This document shows, piece after piece, positions 1 to 10,848 of a stretch of DNA of 64,000 nucleotides (the stretch's first letter is position 1; every line of letters begins with the position of its first letter). The DNA is taken from the NCBI RefSeq assembly GCF_012489685.1, contig NC_080044.1, positions 44,082,964 through 44,146,963 on the forward strand, read 5' to 3'. The translations under genes and the position numbers were made by a program. Under the pieces are notes generated by a model. It saw nothing but the letters and a program-made list of their open reading frames with translations. It ran no database searches and was not told the origin of the DNA. The DNA is from Lotus japonicus. Its lineage: Eukaryota > Streptophyta > Magnoliopsida > Fabales > Fabaceae.

Positions 1-910
1 TTATTTGGTTTTTTTCTCTTATGCTAATGTTACAACCTAGCACGGCAAATAAGACCTTCTAATAGTACTATTAATTAGACATTGTTTTCTTAACACTCTT
101 AATCAGGACAACCCCACTTTTCTCCTTCTGTTAGCTCCTTGTATTGTTTGTTTATTGTTTCAGTACATAATGTTGTTGCTTATGCACTTAATAGGGGCAA
201 CAACTTGTCTTCCTAATTGCCTTGTTTCCTTCATAAATTCTAATCTAATGCATCAAATGCATACCCTCTCGTGATCTCTTCTTTATTTTCCTTACTTTAT
301 TTTTTGGTCCACCAACAGAATATAGCAAGTAGCAACCCATTCTCTTCTTTAGCTTAGCTAGCTCCATAATAACGCCTCCTTAGTTATCATCCTCAATTAC
401 ATATTATCTATTTATTTAAAAAAAATGAATTTTGGTTTTAAAGACTATAGATTCTATATTAGATTTATAGGTTTGACAATTATTACCCGGATTTATGGAA
501 ACTGTTGTCCAAGAAACAAGATTGGACCAACACCCTAGTTGGTTGACCTCACATTGTACGAATAATCTTGTGTTCACAATTGAGCGAAATTTTCAATTAT
601 TCAGGGTTAGGTAAAGTTAAAGGCGATATGATCCCCATGATCCAAGATTGCATCTAGAAAAGTTTAAATGTGGCATTAGCTTGAGAATAATTGATCGAAG
701 TGTTAGAAATTTGAGTTTGTTATCTTATCTTTAGTTTTAGACTTTTAGTTTACATAGATCACTTTGCATTCTGATATTATTTATCTTATCTTTATCATTT
801 AGATAGTTTTATTCTTTAATTAGTTTTAGTTATATTATTTACCAAAATAATACATTGAAAAAATAATTTACCAATATGGTCATTTTTTGCCATGTAAGAA
901 TTTGATGTGG
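1..910. other. AT-rich intergenic sequence
   Basis: No open frame of useful length, no recognisable RNA gene and no terminal repeats were seen. The sequence is AT-rich with short A and T runs, as in plant intergenic DNA. Confidence 0.6.
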
Positions 911-1248
911 CACTACTAGAAAATACGAGATTTAGCGATTGATGCACAACAGCGGTTGCATATAACCGCCTCTAAAATATAAACTTCACGTCGGTTGCTT
1001 AACCAATGTTAGATTACTGGCCTTTTGAGTTATTACTAGCGCTGTCAAACCCCAGGAAACTACGACATCGCAAAAATGATTTTATTCCCTCTTTTATTTC
1101 GCGCTCATTGTTCTTATGGAATGTAAGGAAGACAATTGAAGTTGATAAGAGTAGCACAATAAGGGGTGGGGGGGGGGGGGGGTTTGTATTGTGCCTTCTA
1201 AACAACTTGGAATTCCAAACGATATAAATTAAGATTCATCATCTTCGT
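911..1248 (+). mobile_element. Orphan CACTA (En/Spm-type) transposon terminus
   Basis: The sequence starts with CACTACTAGAAAATACGAG, matching the plant CACTA terminal consensus (CACTACnAGAAAA). It is followed by subterminal inverted motifs, such as agcggttgcatataaccgcc, of the kind these elements use for transposase binding. No opposite terminus (ending ...TAGTAGTG) was found in the window, and the fragment runs up to the LTR at 1249. It is therefore a truncated end, with the rest deleted or displaced. No transposase coding sequence is present. The family call rests on the terminal motif; the right limit is inferred from the neighbouring LTR. Confidence 0.55.
1168..1182 (+). repeat. Poly-G run (15 G)
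   Basis: Uninterrupted run of 15 G inside the CACTA fragment. Length is prone to polymerase slippage and sequencing error. Confidence 0.9.
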
Positions 1249-1407
1249 TGGTATCGTTTGGTGCAGCGGAAATGTATAAGCAGAGAAGTAGACGTTGCAC
1301 ACCAGCGATTTTATCTTGGTTCACCCCTAGAACAATAGGGCTACATCCAGTCCTTGGCATCGCCAATATTTCACTAAGCTCAAGTATCAAGGACTTCCCT
1401 ATACAAG

Positions 1408-1640
1408 TATTATTTAGACCTCTTCAGGCAAAACAAGTATTCTTTGTCCCTGCCTCTTCAGGCAGACCAAGTATTCTTTGTCCCTGCCTCTTCAGGCAGA
1501 TGAGTATTCTTTGGCCACTGCCTGTCCAGGCATTATTGAGTATTCTTTGGACGTTCCCTCACTAGGAAATCTGAGTATTCGTAGAACTCCTCCTTACTAA
1601 GTATTATCAGGACTCCTCCTTTACAACAAGTTTAAATGAC
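1408..1640 (+). repeat. Degenerate ~34-bp minisatellite
   Basis: About six decaying units begin 'caagtattc' or 'gagtattc' and carry 'cctcttcaggca'. The best preserved pair are adjacent units starting at 1438 and 1472. Confidence 0.65.
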
Positions 1641-3218
1641 TTCTCCTCAATTGATCTTTCTCAAGATCATTTCATCTACATATAGTCTCTTTTAAAAATA
1701 GTGTTTGTAGATACACTTAAGCTTATGAATCATAAAGTATTTTGTATGGGATTTGACTCTAGGAGTATACTTTATGTTCTATTACATGAGAGAGTTACAA
1801 AGGATTTGACTCTTAAGAAAAATAACTGTCCATGTTGAAGCAGATGATGTTGATGATCATCTCTAAGTGATGAGCACTAAGGCTTCTTTTCACACTTAAT
1901 TGGTTTGAGCATGGAAGCTCAATCTTTGTGAGCATAAACACTAGTTCTTCAAGTCTTCACATCTCCCCTTTATACTTCTGAATCTTCTGTGAGATGAATT
2001 TTAGCCGTTGGAGCTTGGTCTTCATGAAGATTCTAGCCGTCAGATCAAACGGTACAAAGTGTACTTGAATTAGAGCATAGTACTGTTTGATTGAGACATT
2101 TTGCCTTCAAGATGTAACCTGTCATCTAGCAGATAGCATATGTCTGAACATCTATCTGTTGGTGTACAAATATGACAATATGATAGTGACATCACAATTC
2201 ATTTATCTTCATCATAGCATTGTGTCAGATCTCGAGATTTTATTTTGAAACTTCTGCACAAAGCTTCCTTGGCTTCTTCTTCAACAGTAAGTGTACTTGC
2301 TTTGAATCTGAAGCTTACGTTGAGTGTGAGCTTGATTCTTCAGATGATCTTCTGCTACTATCGTCTTCATTCTACTTCAGACGATCTTTCTTCATTGTTC
2401 TTCAATTCTTCAGTTGATGATTTATGCTCCAGTCATTCTGCTTTCTTTCAGATGATTTGACTATGAGACATATTTTTCTTTCTTTTCTCTAACGCTGCAG
2501 ACTTCGTTTCATGATGGACGTTGTTCCTTTCGGAAGTTATGCTTCCATCATTCTTTTAAGATTTGCAGACGATGCTCCTTGCTTTGACCAAACTTTTCTT
2601 AGAAGATTTATCTGTTCAACGCATGATTCAATTCTTTCTTCAATTGGTCATTCAGAATGTGAGTGATAACTTTGACCAAGATATTCTTCATCTTTAGAAA
2701 TGGATTGTCTTGTTTTGCCTAAATTAGATTGATGCTTGAAGACGTAGACAATAAGTTTTCTCCATTTCTTCATTCCTTGCTTGAGAGAGAAAGATGAAAC
2801 TTTTGATGTTGACATGTTTATACTTGTTTCCTTGGTCAACGTGCTTTGTTGTGTATTACGTGACTTTTCAGCACTTGACTTTCTCCTCAAGAATGTCAGA
2901 GATATTTCCATTTGAATATGACGTTCTTTTCTCTGAACATTATTTTCCATGATCAGCCTTAAGATAGACGAAGTAGTAGACGTTGTGTGCAGAATTCTCA
3001 GACGATTTGATAGCTTCTCTTGATCTTGCATGTGTAGTTTTGAAACTTGAATTATTGGTTGTGTAGGTGACCCTGATGCTTGAGCTTTTCTTCTCATGAA
3101 GACGATCTTCTTCAGCTTGATAGGACTAACAAATTTGACATTTCCTGGCTAGTGAGGTTGCCTTGCATTTTTTTATCATCCTTAGCTTAGTCCATGGCGC
3201 GCCTTGATGCTTTGATCA

Positions 3219-3305
3219 TTCTTCTTCTTCTTCTTCTTCTTCTTCTTCTTCTTCTTCTTCTTCTTCTTCTTCTTCTTCTTCTTCTTCTTCTTCTTCTTCT
3301 TCTTC
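3219..3305 (+). repeat. (TTC)29 microsatellite
   Basis: Twenty-nine uninterrupted TTC units inside the LTR of element F. Long Leu, Arg and Phe frames across it are artefacts of the repeat. Confidence 0.97.
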
Positions 3306-3651
3306 TTTTTCTTATGGTCAGACTATTCAGTAGATATACCGTTCCTTTGCTTGTATTGTCTTCCTTGATACATTGGCTCCTTCCTTGATCCTCTTGTATA
3401 GACGATGATGCATGTTTGACTTTTTTCACTTGTCTCGTCTTTCTTTGATGCTCTTTGTCTTTTCTCTTCTTTGCTTCAACATCTCTTTATGTAGTCTTAT
3501 ACTTTGAATAATAGACAGTAGGGAAATAGGGAATAAGTGTGATTTCCTGAAATACAATTCACATGTTATATTTAATCTCATCATTCACATTCTTGAAAAT
3601 TGTTATCAATTGAAACATGATAGAAGATATGATTAGCGTTTGAAGATAACA

Positions 3652-3800
3652 ATCTCCACCTTTTTGACGATGACAATTTTTAAATAGAAAAACAACAGAA
3701 AATCAATATTTTGAAAAACAATAGAAAAGCTCCCCCTGTGTTTTCTACTTGGTTCTCCCCCCTCACGTTTGGACTTTTTCTCTTACTCTCCCCCCTTTGG
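3652..3800 (-). promoter_or_regulatory. Polypurine tract cluster of element F
   Basis: On the minus strand, CAAAAAGGTGGAGAT directly precedes the LTR start and is the likely plus-strand primer. Further G-rich purine tracts lie at about 3729-3737, 3753-3764 and 3785-3798. Multiple conserved polypurine tracts upstream of the 3' LTR are a described feature of Sireviruses. Confidence 0.6.
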
Positions 3801-4118
3801 CATTATCATAAAGCATTTTCATGTACGCAAACAATAAACATAAAAGGTAAAAACAAACGATATGATGATTTAACAGATGAAGATATATCAAGAATAATCA
3901 GTCAAAACTGTGCAAGATCAGTATGACATGTATAATGATCAAACAATAGCATGCATAAGATAGACAAAAGGGTGACGAAGAACTTCAAACAATGCTATGA
4001 TAGATATAAATGGATGACATTATGCATAAAGGCAAAAAACATGGCAACCAAAACCAAATTGTCATAAAGTGAAAGCAATGCATAACAAATAAGGAGTAGA
4101 AGGCATAGAGATCTGGCT

Positions 4119-4649
4119 TCAAGCACGTTTCTTCACGAGGATCTGCAAAGTCTTGAAGATGGCATCCAATTTTTCATTTACTTCTGCCTTGAATTCTTTG
4201 TAGTCTTGAAAAGGGAACGACATGAATGCTTGAGCGTAGTTGTTGTCTAATTTCTCTGATTCTTCTTCTGGGAGCTCCTTGACTCTGACTTTAGAAGTCG
4301 TTGCTTGAGTAGTTGGCACCAATGGCTTGTTCAGTTGAAAATGAGGCAGCGCTAATCGAAGATCCTGAGACACTTCTGTTGGATCTGTCTGGACTTCCCA
4401 TGAGAAATTCTGAAGGACCCCTTTCATTAGGTTGACTTTTAGGCCTAGGAATCTTGTAGGAAACAAGATGAATGACCAGTGTGTCCACGGTGCTACAAGC
4501 ATAGATCTTTCCTTGAAATATTGATGAGGGGATCTTCCCACATAGTCCTGATAGGTTCCTACTTGCCATTGAGAGTAATCTGGTGGAGGAGGTGGAGGAA
4601 TATTCTTCCGACCATACAAGATATACTTAGAGCCAAATTTATTTTTCAA
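4119..4649 (-). pseudogene. C-terminal part of a Sirevirus env-like protein (element F)
   Basis: The open frame of 176 codons contains a conserved-looking core (WTHWSFILFPTRFLGLKVN, about residues 56-74) and ends in an amphipathic helix (EVNEKLDAIFKTLQILVKKRA). The end resembles, in position and pattern, the last coiled coil of the env-like proteins in C (EQRLDTHESLLIEMKQ) and A. It lies just upstream of the polypurine tracts and 3' LTR, the same place as in A and C. The frame continues toward 4722, where a long solo LTR interrupts it; the next piece resumes at 8658. Homology to the other two env-like proteins is weak, so F is a distant member or another accessory gene. Confidence 0.45.
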
Positions 4650-5415
4650 AGAGAGAGTGACGTACCCAGATTCTGAGCTCTCGACTCAATGTGCCAAGCT
4701 ATGCAGACGAGAGATCCAAGATTGTAAGACCTGGATTTACAGAACTAGCTACTTTTCCGACTCACGTATAGAATCAAGTGTAAGCGTGACAGGAGTTTGT
4801 TGTTTGAGAAATATTAATGAAGAAGAAAGTTCAGGAATTGCTTGAGGAATGTTCATAGTCATTTTAGGAGTTAGTGCGAGTCGTCTGCACACCTGCCTTA
4901 TGGCGAGAGTGTCCAGAATAGGCTAATTTCGCTCTTAAAGCAACGTTTAAGTGAGATTTCAAATTCTTGGAAAAATAAGAAGTTCTCGTTATTTTTCCCT
5001 CGACCAGCGTTTCATTTCGGAACTCTGGACTGTACACACGATAGGTTTCAATTCTCGGAAGTCCGACGACGCTAATTTCTTTGCTTCAAAACCCTAAATT
5101 CAATCACTGAATGAAGACTTTTTCTATTTGGAGCTTTTAACGAAGTTTCTATCCGCGTGGCCAGACTTTTTTCGATGTTTCCAATCTTTCTTCAGAACGA
5201 TGTTTTGTCGTCCGACCTTCACAGCAAAAAGTAGTTTTTCGGGACAGATTAACTTACACCGCTTTTGGGGTTTTAGAGATCGTTTTTTTCCTAATTCTAG
5301 AGGTTTGTTTTGAGTTCTGAAATTCTGTCGCCAGAATCTCGCTTAGAATTCACCGATGAACGTGCTGCAAAAATCGGAATCGCGAAATTTTCATTTTCCC
5401 GCGATTTCACCTTCC

Positions 5416-5424
5416 TATAAATAG
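5416..5424 (+). promoter_or_regulatory. TATA box of long solo LTR 1
   Basis: TATAAATAG lies about 690 bp from the LTR start. The same box and the downstream sequence (accat[ag/tg]aggccgcg...) are conserved in solo LTR 2, which supports a functional promoter. Confidence 0.6.
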
Positions 5425-7162
5425 TAAAAAAATCAAAATATCTCCTCATTTCCACCATAGAGGCCGCGGGTTTGAAGGGGAGGAGAGGAAGGGAGATTTT
5501 CGCCGAAACTCGACCTATCTTCGAGCTGTTTGTTCCTACTTCAAGGTATCGAGGTAACTAGCTTGATTCTTACCTCTGATCATTGTTTCTACTGCGTTTC
5601 TTTAGCTATTTCTGTGCTCAAAGTTTCGAGCTTTTCGTAAAACTATCCGTTTTTCTTGATTTTTCGCTTGGGGTATCTTCTATACTTGCCCAAGAGCCTA
5701 GAACACTCGCCGTTGTTCCCCGATTTTGATCGAGTTGTCAAGGATCTGAAAAACTGATTCAAAACCCTTTTTGTGCGCATATCGAAACTTTAATGTCGAA
5801 AAGTCGCAATCCGACTTCGTGCTTTTAGGATTAGTTGCTAAAAATGTCGTTAGGAACATCGCTATCAAATTTTTTTTCCGAAGTTTTAACTTTGAGTTTT
5901 CGAGCTTTTATTTTGGACCAAAACGCCCCTGAATAGCCGTATTTCGATCCGATCGTCCGAAAATTTTTCCGACAGTTTCTTGACCCTAGTTTTACCCTAA
6001 AACTACCTTGTAATCAGATTAGATCGAAGAAAAAGAGCCGGAGCTCTTTTCCTCTTTTGGCCGAGAGCATGTTAGTGAGGGGGGAGAGTTTTTCGTTTTT
6101 GAAAACTTGTCTTTTCGTACTCGATTGTTGTATTCTGAAGCTTCAATGCTTTGTCTATCGTTAATGAGTTGTATTGTGATCGAGCTAATCGATTTTGTTT
6201 GAATTTCTGCTTTGTTTTCTCCGAGGTTCAGTTGAAGGAACTTTGGGTTTCTCAGAGCAACTGTGTGTGGAGAACCTAGACCAAGAGACTGGAACAACTC
6301 GAGGTTAGGGCAACTTACTTACTAGCTAATGTCACTAGGTGTCGAGTCACTAGGCGTCGATTAATTCGACTTGGTTATTGTGTTGATATTGAATATTGCT
6401 TTGATTTGATTATTGCTTGGAACTAAGAAAATGATTTCTGGAGGCTTCGGCCGAGTGAACTTATATGAGACATGTGTCTCCGTTTTCTGAGAGGCTTCGG
6501 CCGTTTACTGGTTTCTGTCTTATCGCTTTCTAGTGGATATGACAAGGTTATGTTTACAGCACTGCCATATTGATTTATCGCTCGATAGAGCTTGATGTAT
6601 TTGCGTTTATGATTAAATTGTGCTGACTATATTCGTGCATTTTGATGCCACTTTTGGAGTGTAGAATACACTTATCTTCGTCATGGCAATGACGGGTTTG
6701 TTTCGGGAATGTTTGTTAGGTCGAACCAAGGTTCGAACCTTTATTGTTCTAGGGGATCTGGTGTTTTCTCGGGGAGTTGTTTGGGTTTGATGGGAACTTT
6801 GAACTTATAGAGTTTTGGACCGAAAATAATCATAATCTGTTTCATGTAAATAAATCCATAATATATTTATTAAGAATATAATTCTTTTAATTAATGACGA
6901 TGATTCAACGGAAAAGACTTAGGAATGAGAGTGAGTTTGGAAAACGGGAATGGGTCGGTGATCCTAGCGTTGGGAACTTTATTTTGAAAGGTGTTGGAAA
7001 TGAAAACTGAACTTTGGAATTAACGACATAATGGACTAACTTACGATGGAACATTTTACCTAATAAGAGAACTGTTTTAAGGGAACTCATTTTATGGAAA
7101 AGAATTTGAAGACGGGCTTTAGCCAAGGGTCTGGGCGTTAGTAAGGTACCTAGTAGAGTACT

Positions 7163-7573
7163 CTTGGCACAACAGGAAGTGACGGTCAGCCGCGTAGAGC
7201 TGTATCGTGCCTGTTGATGTCTGGCGTAGCAAGCAGGATGGTTAAACCCGTGGGGTCACAACCGACTTGACTATAGCCTAGGTTTCTCGTTGTAGAAGCC
7301 TTTGGTCAATGAACCAATTTTTACCTGTGAGGATGAGTCGTGGTTTTGCTAATCATATTGCACATATGCATATACGCGATGAAGTGCCAAGTGGAGTACT
7401 TCGGTATAGCAAGAAGCAACGATCAGCTGTGTAGAGTTGAATCGGTCTTGACTATACCTGGCGCAACAGGAAGTAACGATCATCCATGTAGAGTTGTATC
7501 GCTCCTGTTGATGTCCGGCATAGCAAGCAGAAATGGTCGAACCGTGTAGAGTTGGATCGTCTTGACTATAGCC
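7163..7573 (+). repeat. Five ~58-bp pseudo-palindromic units in solo LTR 1
   Basis: Units occupy 7163-7278 (two) and 7399-7573 (three). Each begins like 'ggcacaacagg' or 'ggcatagcaag' and ends like 'cctgttgatgtc' or 'cttgactatagcc', so each unit can fold on itself. The middle holds 'gtagagttg.atcg'. The intervening 120 bp is unrelated. One to two related units remain in solo LTR 2 near 10990-11110. Confidence 0.7.
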
Positions 7574-7664
7574 AAAGGTGATAAGCGACGCCCGAGCAGA
7601 AATGGTTAAACACGAGGCCAGTGTTACGACCGTCTCGAGGTGCCCAGCCTTTAAGTGGCAATAC

Positions 7665-7732
7665 CGTTGGTTTGTCCCGTCGCCAAGCAGAGTGACGTCG
7701 TTGGTTTGTTCCGTCGCCAAGCAGAGTGACGT
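7665..7732 (+). repeat. 34-bp tandem duplication
   Basis: Two adjacent 34-bp units (cgttggtttgtcccgtcgcc...) differ at one base (tccc/ttcc). Confidence 0.9.
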
Positions 7733-7997
7733 TATTCGGGTTTGTGTCAGCATATTCTGCATTGGCACACAGTGCATCTTATTATGATTGACGTTGCATG
7801 ACATATCATGCACTCTAACTATAGTTGTTGAGATCTGATGATTTGATGTTGATAAACATCGTTATGTGTTTTGATGATTGAATTGTGTAAGAGATTCGAT
7901 AACATGCTATGTATATACCTTAGGGTAGGCAATACATAACTTATATGTATATATACAACATATATATATATACTCCCTTTATCGCATGTTGATTGTA

Positions 7998-8290
7998 TAT
8001 CTATTGTATTCTGTAAGTTGGCCCTAGCGCCTTGGCTTTGTTTGTATGTTTGTGTTTGGGCGGTCGGCCTGCTGCCAGGCGTCCGTCAGCCGGTTCGTGA
8101 TGATTCGTTGTGCGGGAAAGACCCGGAGCGAAAAGACTATTACTAAAGCTTTCGACGAGGACCCGGACTTCATGCCTGATCGAGGGAGGGTCGATGATGG
8201 TAGTGTGGGATATGGGTGGTTAGAGTCTTTTGAGTTGGTTGTTACTGTCATAGCTCTGATTCGTCATTCATATTTTGGGGAAGGGTAGGT
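7998..8290 (+). pseudogene. Remnant of the LTR accessory ORF in solo LTR 1
   Basis: The DNA around 8010-8078 (ttggccctagcgc...gggcggtcggcctgctgccag) matches solo LTR 2 at the start of its accessory ORF. The frame used in LTR 2 meets a TAA within about 40 codons here, and the acidic middle and end of the ORF are missing. Homology with LTR 2 resumes downstream near 'agctctgattcgt' (about 8250). An 80-codon open frame at 8046-8288 runs in another phase and is probably fortuitous. I read this as an internally deleted copy. Function unknown. Confidence 0.4.
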
Positions 8291-8726
8291 CCCCGACACG
8301 TTACTTTCGTGTGGTTCTCCGTAGTTGGGAATCACATGGAGTAGTCGGTTGTAGAAGTCTAGAGGAGGCCATCTGGGGCTGACTATTTCCTTCTGTCACT
8401 TGTATAATATCTCGAACTAATTATGCTTTCTGAAAACTTGTAAACCTTGCCGTCACTTGAGGATACTCGTGACGATGCTTTTAGTTACAGCAGGACTGTA
8501 ATGGTATTGTATATTAGTTTATGTTTATCGTATTTTGGGGTTGAGTCTTAGTTTTAAATGTTCTTTATTCTAAAAGAAAACGAAAAAATATACCTGCATT
8601 TTCCGCTTTGTTTTATTTTCAAGTTACTAAGTGACACCCGGAAATCGGGGTGTTACAAAGATGGTCTTACACCATATTTTTTCTTCTTCTTTTTCAACAT
8701 TGCTTTTACAACCTACTGTAACAACC

Positions 8727-9594
8727 TCATTTTGGCCTTCTTAGCTGATGAAGTCCCCTTGAAGTTCTTTGAAAAAGATGTTTCAAGAGTAATATGTGAT
8801 GAGGTGGAAGAAGAAGTCGATTCAGATCTACTACTCCTAGAGATTTTATCAGTCTTTGGGCTTCTTGAGTTGACAGTGTCTGAGAAGTTGTTTCGTCAGT
8901 ACATTTTCCTTGACCTATTGGTGAGAGTGAAGTCTTTCCAGGAGTAATAAGTGAAGTTGATTGTCTTCTGCTTAAATGGCAGTGATGGTCAGACGAGGCA
9001 AATATCCTTGAAGCCTTGGGACTTATAGACCTAGCGTTGTTGAAGGATTGAAGAGTTGAGGCCAGATCTAGCAAGGTGATGTCATCATTCTTCTCATTTC
9101 ATCATCTAATTCCCCAATAACATGTTGCTTGGCATACCGTGGGATTGAGATTGAGAGTTCAGCAGTGAACAAGTCTTGTTGGTGGTCTGACCATGTCGTA
9201 GTTGACTCTTGAGCGAGCTCTCTATTGGCCTCAGGGGATATGATAGGGATTGACTGAGTAACTTCGTTTTCAGCATCGTCTTCATCATCCAAGTAGACTA
9301 TGAGTTTCCTTTTGCTGGTCTTCAATGATGCAGAGTGTTTTTCCTTCATTACTCATGTGGCGGACGAATGTATAGTTCTACGTCTTGAAGCAGTAGTCTT
9401 GATCCGACTAAACTTCTGTCGTTCTTTCAGATGCAGTTGGCGACGTTATGCTTTACTTTCCACATCTTTGAAAATCATTCACCTTCTTTAAGATTGACAT
9501 TTAGAGCTGTCGCCATATCACGAACTGTGAAACTTGTGATGGTATTATTTACTCTGGTAGTGACTGACAAGGACTTCTCCAGTTTTGCGCTATA
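8727..9594 (-). pseudogene. Middle part of the broken env-like gene of element F
   Basis: This 0.9-kb island lies between the two solo LTRs. On the minus strand it holds two offset open frames (9349-9068 and 9074-8727) and, at its upstream end, a short stretch reading LEKSLSVTTRVNNTITSFTV. The first frame is acidic with a basic start (KTSKRKLIVYLDDEDDAEN). The second is rich in Ser, Leu and Gln. Frameshifts separate the pieces, so it is not a functional gene. Placement between other env-like pieces on the same strand supports one original gene. No residue-level match to the A or C env-like proteins is clear. Confidence 0.4.
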
Positions 9595-10065
9595 TGTAAC
9601 ACCCCGGTTTTCAGGTGTCACTTAAGTAACTTAAAAATAAACTTTAAGCGGAAAACAAGTATTTTTTTTTCGTTTGTTTCTTTTGTTGAAATGAAAACGT
9701 CATAAAGATAAAGACATAATCTCGCAATTTAAACCTAACCGATGTACATCATATAAGCAGGTACAGCCTCAGCTGCACTCCAACGTCACGCGCACTCGCA
9801 GTGACTCCCAAGTAGTGTGCCCACAGGAAAATATTTACAGATCCAAAACGTGAGTGACAAAGTTATAATTACAATCCTCCAGGAGAAAGTCGGCCCTCAA
9901 AATGGCCTAAGCAAAGACCCGTACAGTCCGACTAACTCTCTGTGATCCCTTAGCAAGAGAACCACACAAAAAGCTATGCGTCGGGAACCTACCCTGTCCC
10001 AAAACAAAACGAATCAGAGCTCTACACAAAATATGACTCCTGCCTAAACTACCCTCCGGTACCGC

Positions 10066-10775
10066 TCAAAGCTCCTCCTCCTCGTCGCTCGCGACGTAGT
10101 AGTCGACGTCAGTGTCAGAATCAGAGTCCACCATGATTATCTCCGCGTCCAAGTCCACGACCTCCCCCCTGACTGTCCTGCGTACGACTCTAGTCGAACC
10201 CACCTCAACATCTACCTCCTCAGAAAGGACATCCTCCTCCACCACACGCACCAGGGGTTCCACGCGGTAGCCGCGTGATGGAGTAGACGGAAAACAGCGA
10301 GAGGCAGACGGAACAACATGCTCCCTCTTTGGCTCCACGAGCCTCGAGGATGACGCAACGTCGGTAGAATCGACGGTAGTAGCAGGAAGTGGCGCGACAG
10401 GTGCCTCAGTATTAGCCTCGATCTCAGATGGATCCTCTTCGTCAGATGAAGATGAAGGTGGTGAAGGTGGTCTACGGCCAGTGCCCGGTCCACAGCGCAC
10501 CGAAGGTGGTAAGTTGAAGATCAGCTCCATGCGTCGTAGAACTCTTCTCGTCAGACGTCCCGCCCATCAGTCCGGTCCTCCATGACCCTTCCCCGATACG
10601 TCGCCCAATGATCCTCAGGATCGATCACCCAAGCGGTCGGGGCATGTCGATCAACCAACTCAAACCTGATCCCCCCGAGGGAGAGACCATCGAAAATCAA
10701 TCCGCCATCGACATCTGGCAGCAGGCCGACCGCCCAAACACAAACATGAAACCAAAGCCAATGCGCTAGGGTCAA
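10066..10775 (-). pseudogene. Acidic accessory ORF of long LTR family, one frameshift
   Basis: Two minus-strand frames (10775-10551, 74 codons; 10530-10066, 154 codons) are offset by one phase near 10551. The second frame is open upstream of its ATG, so a single indel explains the break. The first part has IRFELVDRHAPTAWVIDPED; the second has LPPSV, then a Ser/Glu/Asp-rich block (SSSSDEEDPSEIEA) and ends in an acidic tail (SDEEEEL). The order RFELV...., LPP, DEEDPSE matches RWEIV...., HPPARF, DEEEEDPSE in the ORF of solo LTR 3. No known domain, signal peptide or membrane segment is visible. Function unknown. Conservation in two diverged LTRs argues it was once a real protein. Confidence 0.5.
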
Positions 10776-10822
10776 CTCACAGAATAGAGTAAATATACAA
10801 ACAGCATGTGATGGGGGTATAG

Positions 10823-10848
10823 ATATATATATATATATATATATATAT
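10823..10848. repeat. (AT)13 microsatellite
   Basis: Thirteen uninterrupted AT units within solo LTR 2, followed by shorter TA tracts. Solo LTR 1 has a TA-rich stretch (about 7940-7975) at the matching place. Confidence 0.95.

Larger units (their letters stand above)
1249..3651 (-). repeat. 3' LTR of element F
   Basis: On the minus strand the LTR starts TGTTATC directly after a polypurine tract and ends GATACCA, giving the expected short inverted ends. Length is 2403 bp. The stretch near 1300-1350 (tatcttggttcacccctagaac...) resembles the matching part of the A and C LTRs (tatcctggttcacttgataaatc). It contains a degenerate minisatellite (1408-1640) and a (TTC)29 array. The partner 5' LTR is not in the window. 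No convincing gene lies in it; a 149-codon minus-strand frame at 2648-3097 has no recognisable domain. Confidence 0.6.
4723..8657 (+). mobile_element. Long solo LTR 1 (3935 bp, TSD aagat)
   Basis: The unit starts TGTAAGACCTGGATTT and ends AAATCGGGGTGTTACA, giving imperfect inverted ends of about 16 bp. It is flanked by a perfect 5-bp duplication, aagat (4718-4722 and 8658-8662). TG...CA ends plus a 5-bp TSD point to retroviral-type integration. There is no internal LTR pair, PBS or pol, so a solo LTR fits best. A TATA box at 5416 is followed by a possible splice donor (ATCGAG|GTAACT, about 5550). About 7.1-7.7 kb holds hairpin-like tandem units. It is homologous to unit 2 over much of its length. 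Very long LTRs occur in Del/Tekay and Tat/Ogre gypsy lineages; I cannot assign this one. A non-autonomous element with terminal inverted repeats is the alternative. Confidence 0.75.

Noticed and set aside
2648..3097. 149-codon minus-strand ORF
   Set aside because: Lies wholly inside the F LTR, has no recognisable domain and no homologous frame in other LTRs of the window.
3187..3429. Open frames rich in Arg (minus) and Leu (plus)
   Set aside because: They translate the (TTC)29 microsatellite; no protein evidence outside it.
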